From Bigelowiella natans CCMP2755 (lineage: Eukaryota; Cercozoa; Chlorarachniophyceae), in assembly GCA_000320545.1 (NCBI GenBank), contig ADNK01003454.1:1-52500 (forward strand): DNA of 52,500 bases, written 5' to 3'. The position numbers were made by a program, and so were the translations under genes. This document shows, piece after piece, positions 36,763-48,696 of the stretch. The first letter of the stretch is position 1, and every line of letters starts with the position of its first letter. The notes under the pieces are model-generated. The model was not told the origin of the DNA, searched no databases, and saw only the letters and a program-made list of their open reading frames with translations.

Positions 36763-37495
36763 GGGGGGGGTGGGGGATGGAGACGAGAAAGAGAGCAGTC
36801 AGGGAACAACCAGAAACCTACAGTCACTACAGGCACTACAGGAACTTGAGTTGTTGCCCTTTCTTTGACTCTTTATCCGCTGTGTTGTGATGTGCGCTTA
36901 CTGCCTAATAAATGGTATGAATATCATCACTATCGTTACCACCAGATGTGTGGCAGCTGCGCGGAGTTTCAGCCTCTCTGGGAGCATCTAACGGGGGAAT
37001 CCAATCTCGGGAAATCGTTAAAAATTGGTGTTGTACCCATTGATGAGCCGGAGGGCCTTTCACTTGCAAAAGAGCTTGAGGTGATGACCCATTCATCATC
37101 CAGCACGATTAAATAACTTGACATATTACATCTATTGAACGATCAGTTATCCTGTTTCCCTCTAAATTAAATGATTAAGGCTCCTATGAAATATCGTTAT
37201 GTGTGTATAAATCTAGTGGGGATGGAGGTAGCGACGACAGAGTTTTTGCATAGCTTTCGTTTATACACGCACGCACTCACGTGGCAACCAAATAACACAT
37301 TTGCTCATCTATGGACTTTATTTGGAAACATTATGCGTGTGTTTATGTAGATTTTGGAACATGGTCTGCCTGTCGTTATCCTAGCATCGAATCCATTTGA
37401 CAGAGAGGACTTTCAAATTCTGTACTTAGTTCTCCCTATGCCTCGCTATATTCTTAAACCATTCCAATATCAAGCAATGTCCTTGATTCCTCTGA

Positions 37496-37573
<78 letters not shown>

Positions 37574-37841
37574 CATTTGGCACAAATATTAATGTGGATC
37601 AGCCGTACTTAAAATTTAATATTTTTCCTGATATTTTCCACATTCTAACCAGGATTTATTATAAGCATCCACGATACAATCTAGTAATTTATGTTCGCAC
37701 ATTTTCAGTCACGCTGGTGGGGATAGTGAGACATTGCCGGAGAAATCTGAGCTAGATCGTAGACTTAACGATTTGCTTCATGACAACGATTCTCTTCAAA
37801 AGGATGAAGAAGGCTTCTACCTTAAAAATAGTCCGATATGA
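36209..37841 (+). CDS. Secretory thioredoxin-fold protein with CGSC site
   Basis: Six in-phase exons (36209-36282, 36328-36445, 36542-36592, 36946-37080, 37351-37421, 37709-37841) give 193 residues. After a Thr run, residues 26-44 (SVLCFLSAITTLIAAAAMV) form a signal peptide or anchor. The thioredoxin fold follows: a beta strand (MWMLKFYSD), then the redox motif C83-G-S-C86 (MCGSCAEFQPLW), a second strand (KIGVVPIDEP), and the cis-proline loop with P133 (HGLPVVILASN). This suggests thiol-disulfide exchange or reduction in the endomembrane system. CGSC is not the usual CGHC of PDI or CGPC of thioredoxin. The C-terminal 44 residues are acidic and end without a KDEL-like signal. Large GT, GA and TA repeats sit in introns. 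The first intron is about 45 nt, and the 36209 start is the least certain part. Confidence 0.83.
36668..36764. repeat. Compound (GT)n(GA)n repeat
   Basis: (GT)n, a short spacer, (GA)n and a G run, all within the intron between exons 3 and 4 of the thioredoxin-fold gene. Confidence 0.95.
37500..37572. repeat. Compound (TA)n(TG)n repeat
   Basis: Within the last intron of the thioredoxin-fold gene. Confidence 0.95.
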
Positions 37842-40040
37842 GGCATCGAGAATAGACGCATGATCTAGATGATGCCTTATGTGCATGTCATAGCACCGAT
37901 TGGGACGATGGAAGAAAGCTTCACGAACTTAATTTTCTGCATGATCCATGGCATTTCTGAGCAGAAAAAGGCGCAATGCATTGATCACGTCTAGACGTGT
38001 CGCTCACCAATCTCTGTGCAATGCGGCACATCACATGTCCACATGTGGGTGTGTGTTTGCATGTGTGTTCATGATTTCATGTGTTTGCATGTGGCGTGTG
38101 CATGCAGATGTGCTAGGCAGAACTTGATGATCGACAGCTAGAGGCACAGCTTTCATGTGACAGTGCTGTGCTGCTGCTGTTGGTCATTGGAACCAAAAGT
38201 GATCAGAGAAAATCCAGAGAAACCACTTGCGACGCTGTCCACAAGCTTCCGCGAACACCCGCACTGGCACAGCACAACACCCAGACACGAAGCTGACGTT
38301 GATGCCACGAATGTTTTGCACGTCGTGCGCATCGCCAGGTTTGTGACACTCTGGCTAGCTGGACATTGCGATGCGCTTGCCGTGCGCTGATGGTCCAGTG
38401 GTGCAATTGTCCCTCTGCGCCGCGCTTGCGCCCGCAACACGTCGCGCAACATCGGAACAATTGACGGAAAGTGTGAACCTTTGATGAACACCATTGAACA
38501 TCAAACAATTGGCATCAGTGTCAATCCCCATTGACACTGAGGATGCAGGATCATCTGCACAATCACCGGCGCCGTCGCCGGTGTGATTCCTGCCTGGTCT
38601 CAACAATTGCGAATGCCAGAACTCCGTCTGAAACATCACCCGATTGGGCAACACCCTCTCGACGCTGTCTTGCCTCTCCCCACCTCGCACCGACACCTCC
38701 CTGGGGTCGTTGCTTGCTCTTCGTCCTCTTCGCATCTCTGCCTCCACTTCCTTTCGGCCCACCGCCGTTCAGTTCGATCACGGAGGTGTGATTGCCGTTT
38801 GCCAACTGCAATCCCCTCCGTTCACTTCCCTCTCTGTCGGTCTCCTAGACTTGATTTGACACGGAGGCAATCCCCTCCGTTCGCTTCCCTCTGTGTCGAT
38901 TGAACGGAGGCAATCCCCTCCGTTTGATCCCCTCCCTGTTGACCATTTGTTGATGACAATGACAAACTTGCTGCTCCTGTCGCAGCCCCCTTTGGCAACC
39001 AACTTGTTGCCCCCGCACCATTGCGACAACCGCTTGTCGCAATGTGATGATGACCACAATGATGATGACCGCAACGACAACCGCTCGTCGTGAAGCCGGT
39101 CACGTCCCAAGCGCCCCCCACCAACGGGCCGCCAAACAGGCGCCAATGTGGGCGCCAATGCAACCAAACAGGCGCCAATGTGGGCGCCAACGTGACGACA
39201 ACAGGCGCCCACAAGCGCCACGCCACGTCCGCATGTCCGCCGCAACCAGGCGCGACACGCATGTGCACACGTGTCAGGATGATGTGCAACTGCAAGTGGT
39301 GCACAAGCAACACGGCGCGCGTCCAACACCAGAACCAGAGAACACAAAGCGCAGCACTGCTGCTGCGAACAAGCACAAAAAAAGGTTGACTTCGGGAACA
39401 AACGAAACCACGAAGCACACTCCAGCACTGGAGAGGGAGAAAGGATCGTTGGACACCACTTCGTCTGACACAACACAGAAAATGTCGTGCACTTCCAGAC
39501 TTGAACCGTGAAAACGTTGAACTTGAATTGACAACATTGAGAGTGCACTCTTCCAACACCAGAGTGCAAGAACGTTCTCCATTCCAAGCATTGCTTCCTC
39601 GAACCGACGTGATGATTGCTCATGGCCCTGGCAACAACACACCGGAGGTGCAAGAGACTCAATCCACAAATGAAAGTCACAACCGTGGACCATTGCAGAC
39701 AGGACAATTTGCTGACGAACACGTTGAACTTCGCATCGGTGCTGAACCCACACGAGCAAGAACCACTGCGACAAAAGGATTGGCATGAAGCAGCGCCTGT
39801 GCAAACTTCAGGAGAATGAGTGGAGTAGAGAATGTCAGGCGAAAACAGCACTAACGCGAAAGAAATTGGGTCAATTTTGTGAAATCGCATTTGAATCTAA
39901 TTTCACCTAAAAGGGGTTTGGAGGAAAAGGAAAAGGAGCTCTTCTTCTACTGTGGGACCCTCTCGGACGCTAGCTTTTCTTCTTAACTGTCTCTTCCAAC
40001 GATGCTGTGAGCTTTTCTCATTGTCGCGACTTCAAAACAG
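37842..40040. other. Intergenic gap of GC-rich repeats
   Basis: From 37860 the sequence is GC-richer, CATG/TGCA-rich DNA. It holds a triplicated GGAGGCAATCCCCTCCGTT unit around 38805-38925 and a duplicated CAGGCGCCAATGTGGGCGCC unit around 39134-39190. Very long frames are open on both strands: 38778-39890 on minus (370 codons, Cys/Arg-rich) and 39044-39511 then 39501-39788 on plus (Thr/Gln/Arg-rich, somewhat gag-like). None has recognisable motifs. I regard them as unsupported, possibly the remains of a mobile element. Confidence 0.45.
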
Positions 40041-43000
40041 CCAGCCTCTCGCCTCAATACAGTCATCGTCCAAACAATTTTGATCTTGCAAGCAACCAGT
40101 CACCAACACGATCCCCCCTTTTCGCAGGCTCTGTGGATCTTCATGGTGCGGATGGCACATGCACAGCATCTACAACTCGCAAAAAATGAATCTGGCAGAG
40201 AGAAATAGTAAGGAAAAGACAAATATGTTTTTCCTGATACCCTTGTTTGCTTCATGAATTTTGAAGGCAAAGTGAAACAAGGGAGGAGCTAGTAACTTAC
40301 TTCAACACTTCAACGATACGATGATTTCCAAAGGCCAACCCGGCCAAGAAGCTGAAAAGTACACAACTTCATGACTCATGGAAAAACTAGCACACTCCGG
40401 CACTGTTCATGCGGTTGGACTTGAATCCTATGAGAGTCTGCACACGATGTTTGAGATTTCATCACATAGTCCTCTCATTTTGAAATAATTCTGGCTTATC
40501 TTCTCTGATTATAAAGTTATAATTATCCTTCATTTCTTGTTCTGGAAATGTTCAGATTTTTCAAAGATATCTGGAACTGGAAGGTGATGTCCTTCCATCC
40601 GCCATGTACATGTACACGTACATGTTTATACGTGAACATGTTTGTTTGGAGTCGAGGGGAGCCGCATTTTAAAACCCTGTGTGAAGTGTGAAGATGATGC
40701 CTACATGTCACCCATTGCAAATAAGAAATTCTTACTTACTACTGACACTTGTGGATTGCACATGGTTTTGTTGTTTTTAGGACCCTAATGAGGATAAAAA
40801 GATCCCTAAAGCTCCAGTTATTGGGATCCAGATCAACCGCCCCCAAAGGAATCCCACATCTTCAATCAAGAGGGTGACGTATATTTTGTAATTTGTTGTG
40901 TGCTTGAGCCTAAATGAAATGCAGTCATGCCAATTTATAATTTGTGTATTCCCCGTACACATTCATGCTACTGTGGTATGTAAATATTAATCATTACAGA
41001 ATGGTAAGTTTCATAGTGAACTTTTTAGAGTTGTTCCCCCAATCCCCCCCCTTCCCTCCCCACGTTCTAAACACTTATCCGAATGTAAATGGAAGAGGGA
41101 GTGGGAAGTAACAAATTTTGGCGATTTGAAGAGGGATGGTTGCAATCAGCATTTCTAATCACGGTAACGATTGGTTTTCTCTTTATGCAGCCTATGGGAG
41201 AGTGTGACGTTAGGAACTGCTCACTAGCATTTCCGTACAATTTGGAAGTCAGGAATCTTCGCATGAAAATTGAGGAGGAGAAGTATGATGCATTTATGCT
41301 TAGATACATTCACACATTTGTTTGTTCGCGCTTCATACAATTTTGAAACTGAAATATGCAATATGAGACTTGTAAACTATCTAGGAGAGTGTTTTGGACG
41401 TAACTACGATAGTGCATTGCAATCATACCATCACACCTTACAAATCAGTCATACAAAACTTTTTTCCAGCTTTCTGAACACCAAAACCAAAACATTTTGA
41501 ACTTAATCATGAATTTTGTGATCTAGAAACATGGCGAGAGTTCAGTACAGAGAAAAAAACATAACGACAATGTCCTGTCCTAGATGTGAGAAGAATCTTA
41601 GTATAGTTAAAATTCGTCAAGACAAAACTACCCAAACTCCAAAACAAGGTTGGATGATCCTTTGTAACGAGGATCAATACATGCTTCCGAAACATGTTAT
41701 AAACATTAGGAAAGAAGATTATAATTTGGTAAACTCCAACGACCTTATCAGTCTAGTAGAATACCTAACAAGCAGAACATCAGTTTTCACATTTCAAACC
41801 TCTGCGTGTTGTTTTGTAGAAAATGAATGAGGTAGTGTTCATGATATAACAATCGTCAACGCATTATCTACTTCTCATTTTTTACTTCTCATTATTACTT
41901 CTCATTGTATGTATGGTCAACGTTCCATACGTAGGATTGTGCACACGAACTTTGACCCGCCACTTTCTGAACTCATGTGCAAGGTGGAAGATGATGTGTT
42001 GATTGCAATTTTACATTTTTATGTTCAGTTACAGTACACAGTTTGTATCTACAGAACAGTAAATAAGTCAGATTTCATTTTGCAGGTTTAATCAAATTTT
42101 TTGAGATACACAGCTCTTTAATTCGGGATTATTCTTTCTAGCCTACATGATGTAGTGTGTAGAAAACCATTTAGAGCACTTCGAACTCTGAAACACAAAT
42201 TGCGCAATTAATACCATCTTATTATTGACTGTATAGTCCTGGAACATATCTAGGAGCCATAAACTTTGTTAAGATGTTTCAAAGTACGTTGCCCAGATTG
42301 CCCAGTGTTGTTTTTTTCACATACTTCATTGTCCATGCTAGCGATAATAATGAATATAATGAACATGACCATTTACATTATACTTCTGGTGGCTAACATA
42401 ACAATTCCCACAATTTACATTGCTGTGTTCTGTTATGATAACAAAACTGATAACAAAACAGGACATCAATATTTTCAGCAAAGAGCATCCAACGCATATC
42501 AACCCACCGCAGCAGTTATCCCCACCTGCAGTACAGTATCAGGGGCAAGAGCCGTTGCTGGTTCTAATAATCTGCATGCCCAAAACAATGGCTTGGCTAG
42601 CAACATGGAAGTAGAGGGATGTGAGCCAAATCCGATAAGGAATAATTTGCATACCCTCTCACCGGCTTTACAGAATCAGCATCCTCCTCCTTACCGATGG
42701 CTAACACGTCAACAAGGATTTCAAAATGGATTTGCTTCTTCTGTAAGCATTTCATACATTAACACACAAGCACCCCCCCCCATCACCCGCTGCTAATCCT
42801 CGACATCGTCAACCGTGTATTGGACGAAGAATGGTGGGACGCCGACGCCAAGACGGCGAATTGAAGGTCAAGCAGCAGCAGGGATTGAGTATGAATGCCG
42901 GTCCTCGTAGGGAACGCAATCGCACCTTTAGGCGCAATCAGCTGCAACAACAGCAGCAGAATAATACATCCTACAAATTACAGAGTAGCCCTGTACATAT

Positions 43001-43198
43001 CTATTCCAGAAAGGACGACAACTTTAGTGACATAGCTCAGGAGGATTCTACACACACACAATCTAGTGATTCACGAAGGGTACAAGTAGTGTCTTTAGCG
43101 CATGACCAAAAGGAAGGGAATTAACAGAAGAAGCAAGAGGGGGAAATGTTGTGTGAATGTGTATATGTATCTCTCTCTCTCTCTCTCTCTCTCTCGAT

Positions 43199-43237
<39 letters not shown>

Positions 43238-46200
43238 ATAAAAACACAAATACAAACACAATTTTTTGATTTTTTGTCTCTTTATCTGTGTCTAATGGAC
43301 TTCAATCAGAAGTGGAAGGGGATTGGGAAGATGAAAATTTTTAAGAAAACCGTACAATATTGCGAATCTAATGAACTGATAATGGTTTTTTATATTGCAG
43401 GCAGCACTAACAACACAGGTGTTGTCGTCATCAGCAAGTTCAACTACGGCCACACCACGCACCGCTGCGAGCCAAATGTTTGCTTCAAGCTTTGATACTT
43501 CTGTTATATTCAATCTCCATGTCACATTCCTTATCCGAGAGACAGGGTGAGGCGCAATACATACAAATGTGGAGATCCGTGAGAATATGCGAGCATGCGT
43601 AGGTGTAAATACAAAAACAAACATTGTTCATAAATCACACCATCACATCTCTAAAATAAAAGTTATCCTAACAGTTCTGGTGTGTAATTGCTGTTATAAT
43701 ATAATAGAATATTGGATAGCGTCTATCACGTTCAGAAAATTTTGAAACTTCACGGATCTTCTGTTGAATTAAAATTCCTTTCAACGGCGGCATCTCAGTC
43801 TACCGCAAATGCTGAGTAAACACAGATAAAGAGGAAAGGGAGAGAGGGAGAAGGGGAAGGTGGAGGGCAGAATGAGAGGGAAGATGTTTAGTGTCTGTGG
43901 TTAGGATTATTGTAATACTAGGAAAAATTTTCTAACATGCTTTTCAACTTGTTCATAGGCAGCATTTGCAGTCCTCTACATATCAAAGTCTCCCTCCTCA
44001 CTCTCCAACGGAAAAGAGCACATACGTTGTGGAGATTCGGTTTCCTGGGAAAAACTACAACGATATAGCAGATCGCCAAAGCTGCGAAAGATGTGTAGCT
44101 GCCGCATTCAAAAAGGTGAGAAGAACACTAGTATTCATTTTGGAAGTTTTTAAATCTGCTACTATTACTATCGGTCTATAGTACAATTTACCAGTAACAA
44201 TATATTCAATTCTGACACGAAAGGCCAAAATTCCGTGGTCTTGCGTGCGGCATTATACTACCCGTCCTGGGTCTATTATTTGGGTAATATTAAATAGTTT
44301 CTCCTCATTCTATTATGCTGGGCTTGATGACAACCATTACATGCTTGCATCATGTAGCACAATTTTCATACATCCAAATCATAGTATATAGCGCAGCTAA
44401 TGTCATTTCGTTACCAGAGGAGCTCACTAAAATTTGCTAGTGTTCTTACGTTACATTATGATAAAATAATGTTGCTAAATTCTTGCACGTCCTCCACAAA
44501 CTTACGTAATTCCTGATATTTGACACACACAATATGAATAGACATTGCTTCTATTCTTCATGGAGGCAGATCAGGACGAAGTATTGACCAGACTCGATGC
44601 CCTCAAGCAATTCAGTACTTATCGCATGGTTGGGGAGCTACAAAGCGAATATACACCCCAAGTTACCATTGTCCCTGCAGAAGACTATTCATCTATGTCG
44701 TCATTTGTGCCATCCTCCTCATCCTCCGCATTATCATTGGACCCCCCGGACTCATCAGAAGAGATAATTGCAGAGTTTGAGTGGCGAGTTTCCACTTCCA
44801 AAGTTCAATACCAACGTTTGTGCCGTCTCTTTGAAGCCAAAGGAATCGTGAATACGCTGTTGCAAAACAGAGGGGTTGGCATAAGAGGAGACCGGGAGAA
44901 AGATGATGTTAGCGGAGAAACAAGATTTCCAATGAATAAAAATTGCCTAGCATCCTCATTGCTTCTTCAGCGTCCACCATTCCATACGATAACGTTTAAA
45001 GTAGTTTATCTCGGAAGCTTTTGCAGCGATGACCTTCTTCCGGAGTGCTTGGAGGGGGCTTTACAGTAGTTCAACAAAAATAGAACCAACCATTTTATTA
45101 TATATTAATATTTTTTTAAGAAATCTCATCATAAATCCTTAATCAGTTGCTTAGTCGCAATTTGTCCTCTTCCTCTCCTCCCCCATAACCTATGGTTATG
45201 CCACCAGGTTCCCGTGCGATCTTAATGATAATAGTCTTCCATACTCTGTGGGAGATATTATCTTCAATTATGCTGGCCTTTTATTCCATAATGGAGATTC
45301 AGATGCTTCAGCTGCGTATGTGTCTAGTGCAGAATTTAATTCTCATGACAATCAAAATGGTAGATAGCGGTAGACTGGAAAGTAGGGGGAAGAGAAAGGG
45401 AAGCTGATACACCATATTTTAGCGAGATTGAAAATTGAACTAAAATATCCAGCGAACTAAGATTAGATGGGAGATCTACATTCTTTTCGATCATCCCCAT
45501 CGACCGAGCGCCTTAGTGTGAAACTGAAAGTAAGAGTTTGTTTTACAGGATTGATTCAAAACTTCGAGAAGGTGGCCAATGATAGTACTAGCAGCGAAGA
45601 GAAGTGGGATGATGAAGACATTCCAAATTTTCATATCACTAATGGCAACGACACATACGATGATGAAGTCGATCGTTGCAACAAATTCGAAGTAAAAATG
45701 TCTAGAGTAACCCCTGCTTGTCACGAGCACAGGAATCCTCCTCCTCGTCAGCCTACTTATTACCGCAATAGCTCGGCATGTATTGAACACTCTTTGTTCC
45801 GAAGATCAAGCATTACTTTAAATATTGCTGAAAATATCGATGATAAAATTACCAAGGATTCTTGGCAATCATCGAAAACGGAAAAATCTTTCTCATTTTT
45901 TGGGTGCGTATGCGACTCTAATTACAGCGACGATGATAATAATCGTATTCCTTCTCGCTCAAAGGCTGCGCAGATGTCGGATATGGCTATGACGGCAACA
46001 GTAGGGCACAGGCGAAATAGATGTCTTTCAGTGAATTCTATTAGTAGTAATGCAGAATATATTCAGCAAACTCAGAGTAAGACGAGAACAATGGGAAGCT
46101 GGGCAAAGATAATGAAAATGATTTGGGGAAAGAAGAATACAGCTACAAATAAACCATTTAGTACGGATCGGTCCATGACGAAACAAAGCGGATATTTGAG

Positions 46201-46801
46201 ACGGGATTTGACGAGAGGTGCAGGAGTATCAACCACTGGCAGCAACACTGTGGTTGGCAGTAGGTGGCAGCAATACCGCTGTGGAAGCAGCACCGAAGAT
46301 GACATAAAGCAACGAAGCTTCACCGGGAAAGCAAAAAACCCTAAGAATCTACATCATGAGAGAATTCCAAAGGGACAGAGCACTGAGACCATGGTGAAGA
46401 ACACCCAAAATCGAGGACAACGCCCAAACAGCTTTGATGAAGGGCAGAAGAAGGATAAAGATTCAGACGATATTGATTATTGCCGTAAAGCTTATCAGCA
46501 ACTTCATGCAAATGGGATTGTAAAAAACTATAGCATGTTTTGTGATAAGAGACCTCATTTAGTACCCATTCGGGCTGTCTCTCACGCTGTGGCTTCTGAA
46601 ACCATCAAGCCCGAAGTAGAGATCAGCTCTACTAAACCCAGCATCACTATCACAGCATCAGGTCTAACCGCTACGGGTGGTAGCGGATGGGGAGATGGAA
46701 AAGTATCTGTAATAGACGGCTCTACAGCAGGGATAGTTGGAGGAGATAGTAACAATTACATTAAGCAGGTGGTACCACACGAGTCGCATGGTGGAAGGTA
46801 G
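40041..46801 (+). CDS. Large unidentified multi-exon protein
   Basis: Exons from 42462 onward are well linked: 42462-42742, 42771-43079, 43401-43546, 43959-44115, 44542-45065, 45208-45359 and 45549-46801 (TAG). Phases agree throughout. Likely upstream exons are 40041-40145 (SLSPQYSHRPNNFDLAS), 40334-40358 and 40781-40873 (DPNEDKKIPKAPVIGIQ), but their linkage is unclear, so the true start is unknown. The middle has protein-like segments: SFDTSVIFNLHVTFLIRETG, TYVVEIRFPGKNYNDIADR, RCVAAAFKKTLLLFFMEAD, LPYSVGDIIFNYAGLLFHNG. The last exon is long, Ser/Asn/Thr/Lys-rich and probably disordered. No domain is recognised. Between 42742 and 42771 the frame changes either through a 28-nt intron or through an indel in a C9 run. 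Confidence 0.62.
43170..43236. repeat. Compound (CT)n(CA)n repeat
   Basis: Intronic repeat between exons 42771-43079 and 43401-43546 of the large unidentified gene. Confidence 0.95.
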
Positions 46802-46885
46802 TAATGGATTTATGTGGTCATAGGTGGATCTTTAATCTTGTGTGTTAATATGACATACTTGCTACAACATTCAGTGTTTATTGCA

Positions 46886-46918
<33 letters not shown>

Positions 46919-47499
46919 ATTTAGCAGTGAATGCAACGAGTACATGTTGCACACTCAATCAATGCTACACCTAAATAGGAAGACATAATTGTGAGATGTT
47001 ACAATGATGAGTGTACAGCATGGCAAGGCTAAGGCATTCCGCTACCAACATCTTGACGAAGTGCACAGTCTAGATCATTATGCACACCATTGCACATGCA
47101 CAATAAATGTCATGGATAATTGTGGATGCAGTGAATATCTAGCTCTAGCTCAACGTCATCATTAGCATTGCATGCTGGCATGCATGGCGGAAATGACGAC
47201 GAAAACTCTCTAGCTCTAGCGAAGCGGGTTCTTTTCACTTTGTTCGTGTTCATTCGTGCAATTGAGACAATCTAGCAGTGCTAGCAAGCTAGAGTGCACG
47301 CTAGCACGACGGCTGCCAACAAGACCAACAAACCCTCTAGCCCTCTAGCTAGCTAGCTAGCTCTAGAGCTAGCCCTTCCAGCCTTGCGAAGGTGTCTGGG
47401 TAGTGCTTCATCTTGCTAGCTTGATTCATGCTAGCATGGGTGTCAAACTAGCTAGCTAGCTCTAGAGCTTGTTAGCTAGACTGTTCTGGTGTCAGAAGA
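46802..47499. other. Intergenic gap with CTAG palindromes
   Basis: A (TG)n tract at 46888-46918 is followed by TGCA/CATG-rich DNA and then by runs of CTAG tetramers at about 47330-47372 and 47446-47470, forming perfect short palindromes. No open frame of interest is present. Confidence 0.5.
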
Positions 47500-48298
47500 G
47501 ACATCACAACTCTAGCTGGGACCGTGCGTGCAACAATGAACAATGAACAATGAACAAAGCGTTGATCAAAAACCACACGCGCCAGAACCACATGGGAGAC
47601 AGAGTGAACAATGATGACGAACTGCATTTCCAAAACGTTGCAAGACACTTGCAGTGAAACAATGAAACAATGAAACAATGAAACAATGATGAAGAACAGC
47701 GTTTCCAAAGTGTTGCAAGACGTTTGCAGTGTGCAAAGTGCAGTGCCTCGAACTGGCTTCAGTGAGGACTGTGACCAGCAAATCAACCAGCAGGTTTGCC
47801 AAAAAGGCATGCTAGCATGACTTGGTCATTGGGAAGCAATGACACCAGCGGCAAAATTCTGACGGCGCAAGACCTCCACTCTGAGCAAAAACTTCCTGAA
47901 GGCCATGTCCACACGACGATCTGCGTTTGGATCACCTGAGGGGGCCCCCAGCAGAACTTTGGTTTTGGAGGAGTCTGGAGCGTCAAAGAATGAAGAGTGG
48001 AGGGAAGAAGCTGAACCCAGAGCCAACCTCATGTGCGAGAGAAGTTTGCATCTCTCTGCATTCAAGTGAATGCAATGATGGATGAGGTGGTTGACACTTT
48101 GAGCAACTTCAGCATTGCAAAGAGGACACACCGAGGAAGAGGGGGGCAAATTGTGAACTTTGGCCCTGTGCTCTTCAGTTTCGTGAGTCCCAGCGAGCGG
48201 AGCTGAAGTTTGAGCAACACTCCTGAATTGTCATGCCAATCATCAAGATGACACTCAAACAATCTGGAAGCTGGCCTTCCAATGTGGCTCTTCGCCCA
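47500..48298 (-). mobile_element. Non-LTR retrotransposon 3' end, copy 1
   Basis: On the minus strand, 48149-47826 encodes 107 residues beginning near CPLCNAEVAQSVNHLIHHC. This is a C-x2-C...H...H-C zinc-knuckle pattern typical of the C-terminus of LINE-type reverse transcriptase ORFs. The frame ends RQNFAAGVIASQ, and related coding sequence continues 5' to about 48298 after a frame change. Downstream lies a non-coding end with (TTTCATTG)n words and a partly repeated terminal unit (47620-47740), closing near (AACAATG)n at 47533-47556. The reverse transcriptase core is absent, so the copy is 5'-truncated and defective. Confidence 0.72.
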
Positions 48299-48696
48299 GA
48301 AACAATGAAACAATGAAACAATGATGAAAAACCACACTTCCAAAGTGTTGCAAGACACTTGCAGCGTGCAAAATGCAGTGCCTCGAACTGGTTTCAGTGA
48401 GGACTGTGACTAGCAAATCAACTAGCTGGTTTGCCAAAATGGCATGACTTGGTCATTGGGAAGCAATGACACCAGCGGCAAAATTCTGACGGCGCAAGAC
48501 CTCCACTCTGAGCAAAAACTTCCTGAAGGCCATGTCCACATGACGATCTACGATTGGATCATCTGAGGGGGCCCCCAGCAGAATTTTGGTTTTGGAGGAG
48601 TCTGGAGCGTCAAAGAATGAAGAGTGGCGGGAAGAAGCTGAACCCAGAGCTGATCTCATGTGGCTCTGGGTTTGCAGTGTGATGACCGGGAGCACA
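48299..48696 (-). mobile_element. Non-LTR retrotransposon 3' end, copy 2
   Basis: A second, shorter copy lies head-to-tail with copy 1. Minus-strand 48663-48453 encodes HMRSALGSASSRHSSFFDAP... to RQNFAAGVIASQ, nearly identical to the end of copy 1 but lacking the zinc knuckle. It is followed by the same 3' non-coding sequence and a (TTTCATTG)n tail at about 48300-48330. The tail of copy 2 abuts the 5' end of copy 1, as expected for one truncated insertion beside another or for a tandem duplication. Confidence 0.7.

Noticed and set aside
38778-39890. 370-codon minus-strand frame
   Set aside because: Very Cys/Arg/Ser-rich, no ATG-proximal signal or motif, overlapping open frames on the other strand. 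Openness is explained by the base composition of the block.
41531-41830. 99-codon + frame with MSCPRCEKNL
   Set aside because: Two cysteines look zinc-ribbon-like, but the phase does not fit neighbouring exons of the 40-46.8 kb gene and the region is intron-like in composition. Left uncalled.
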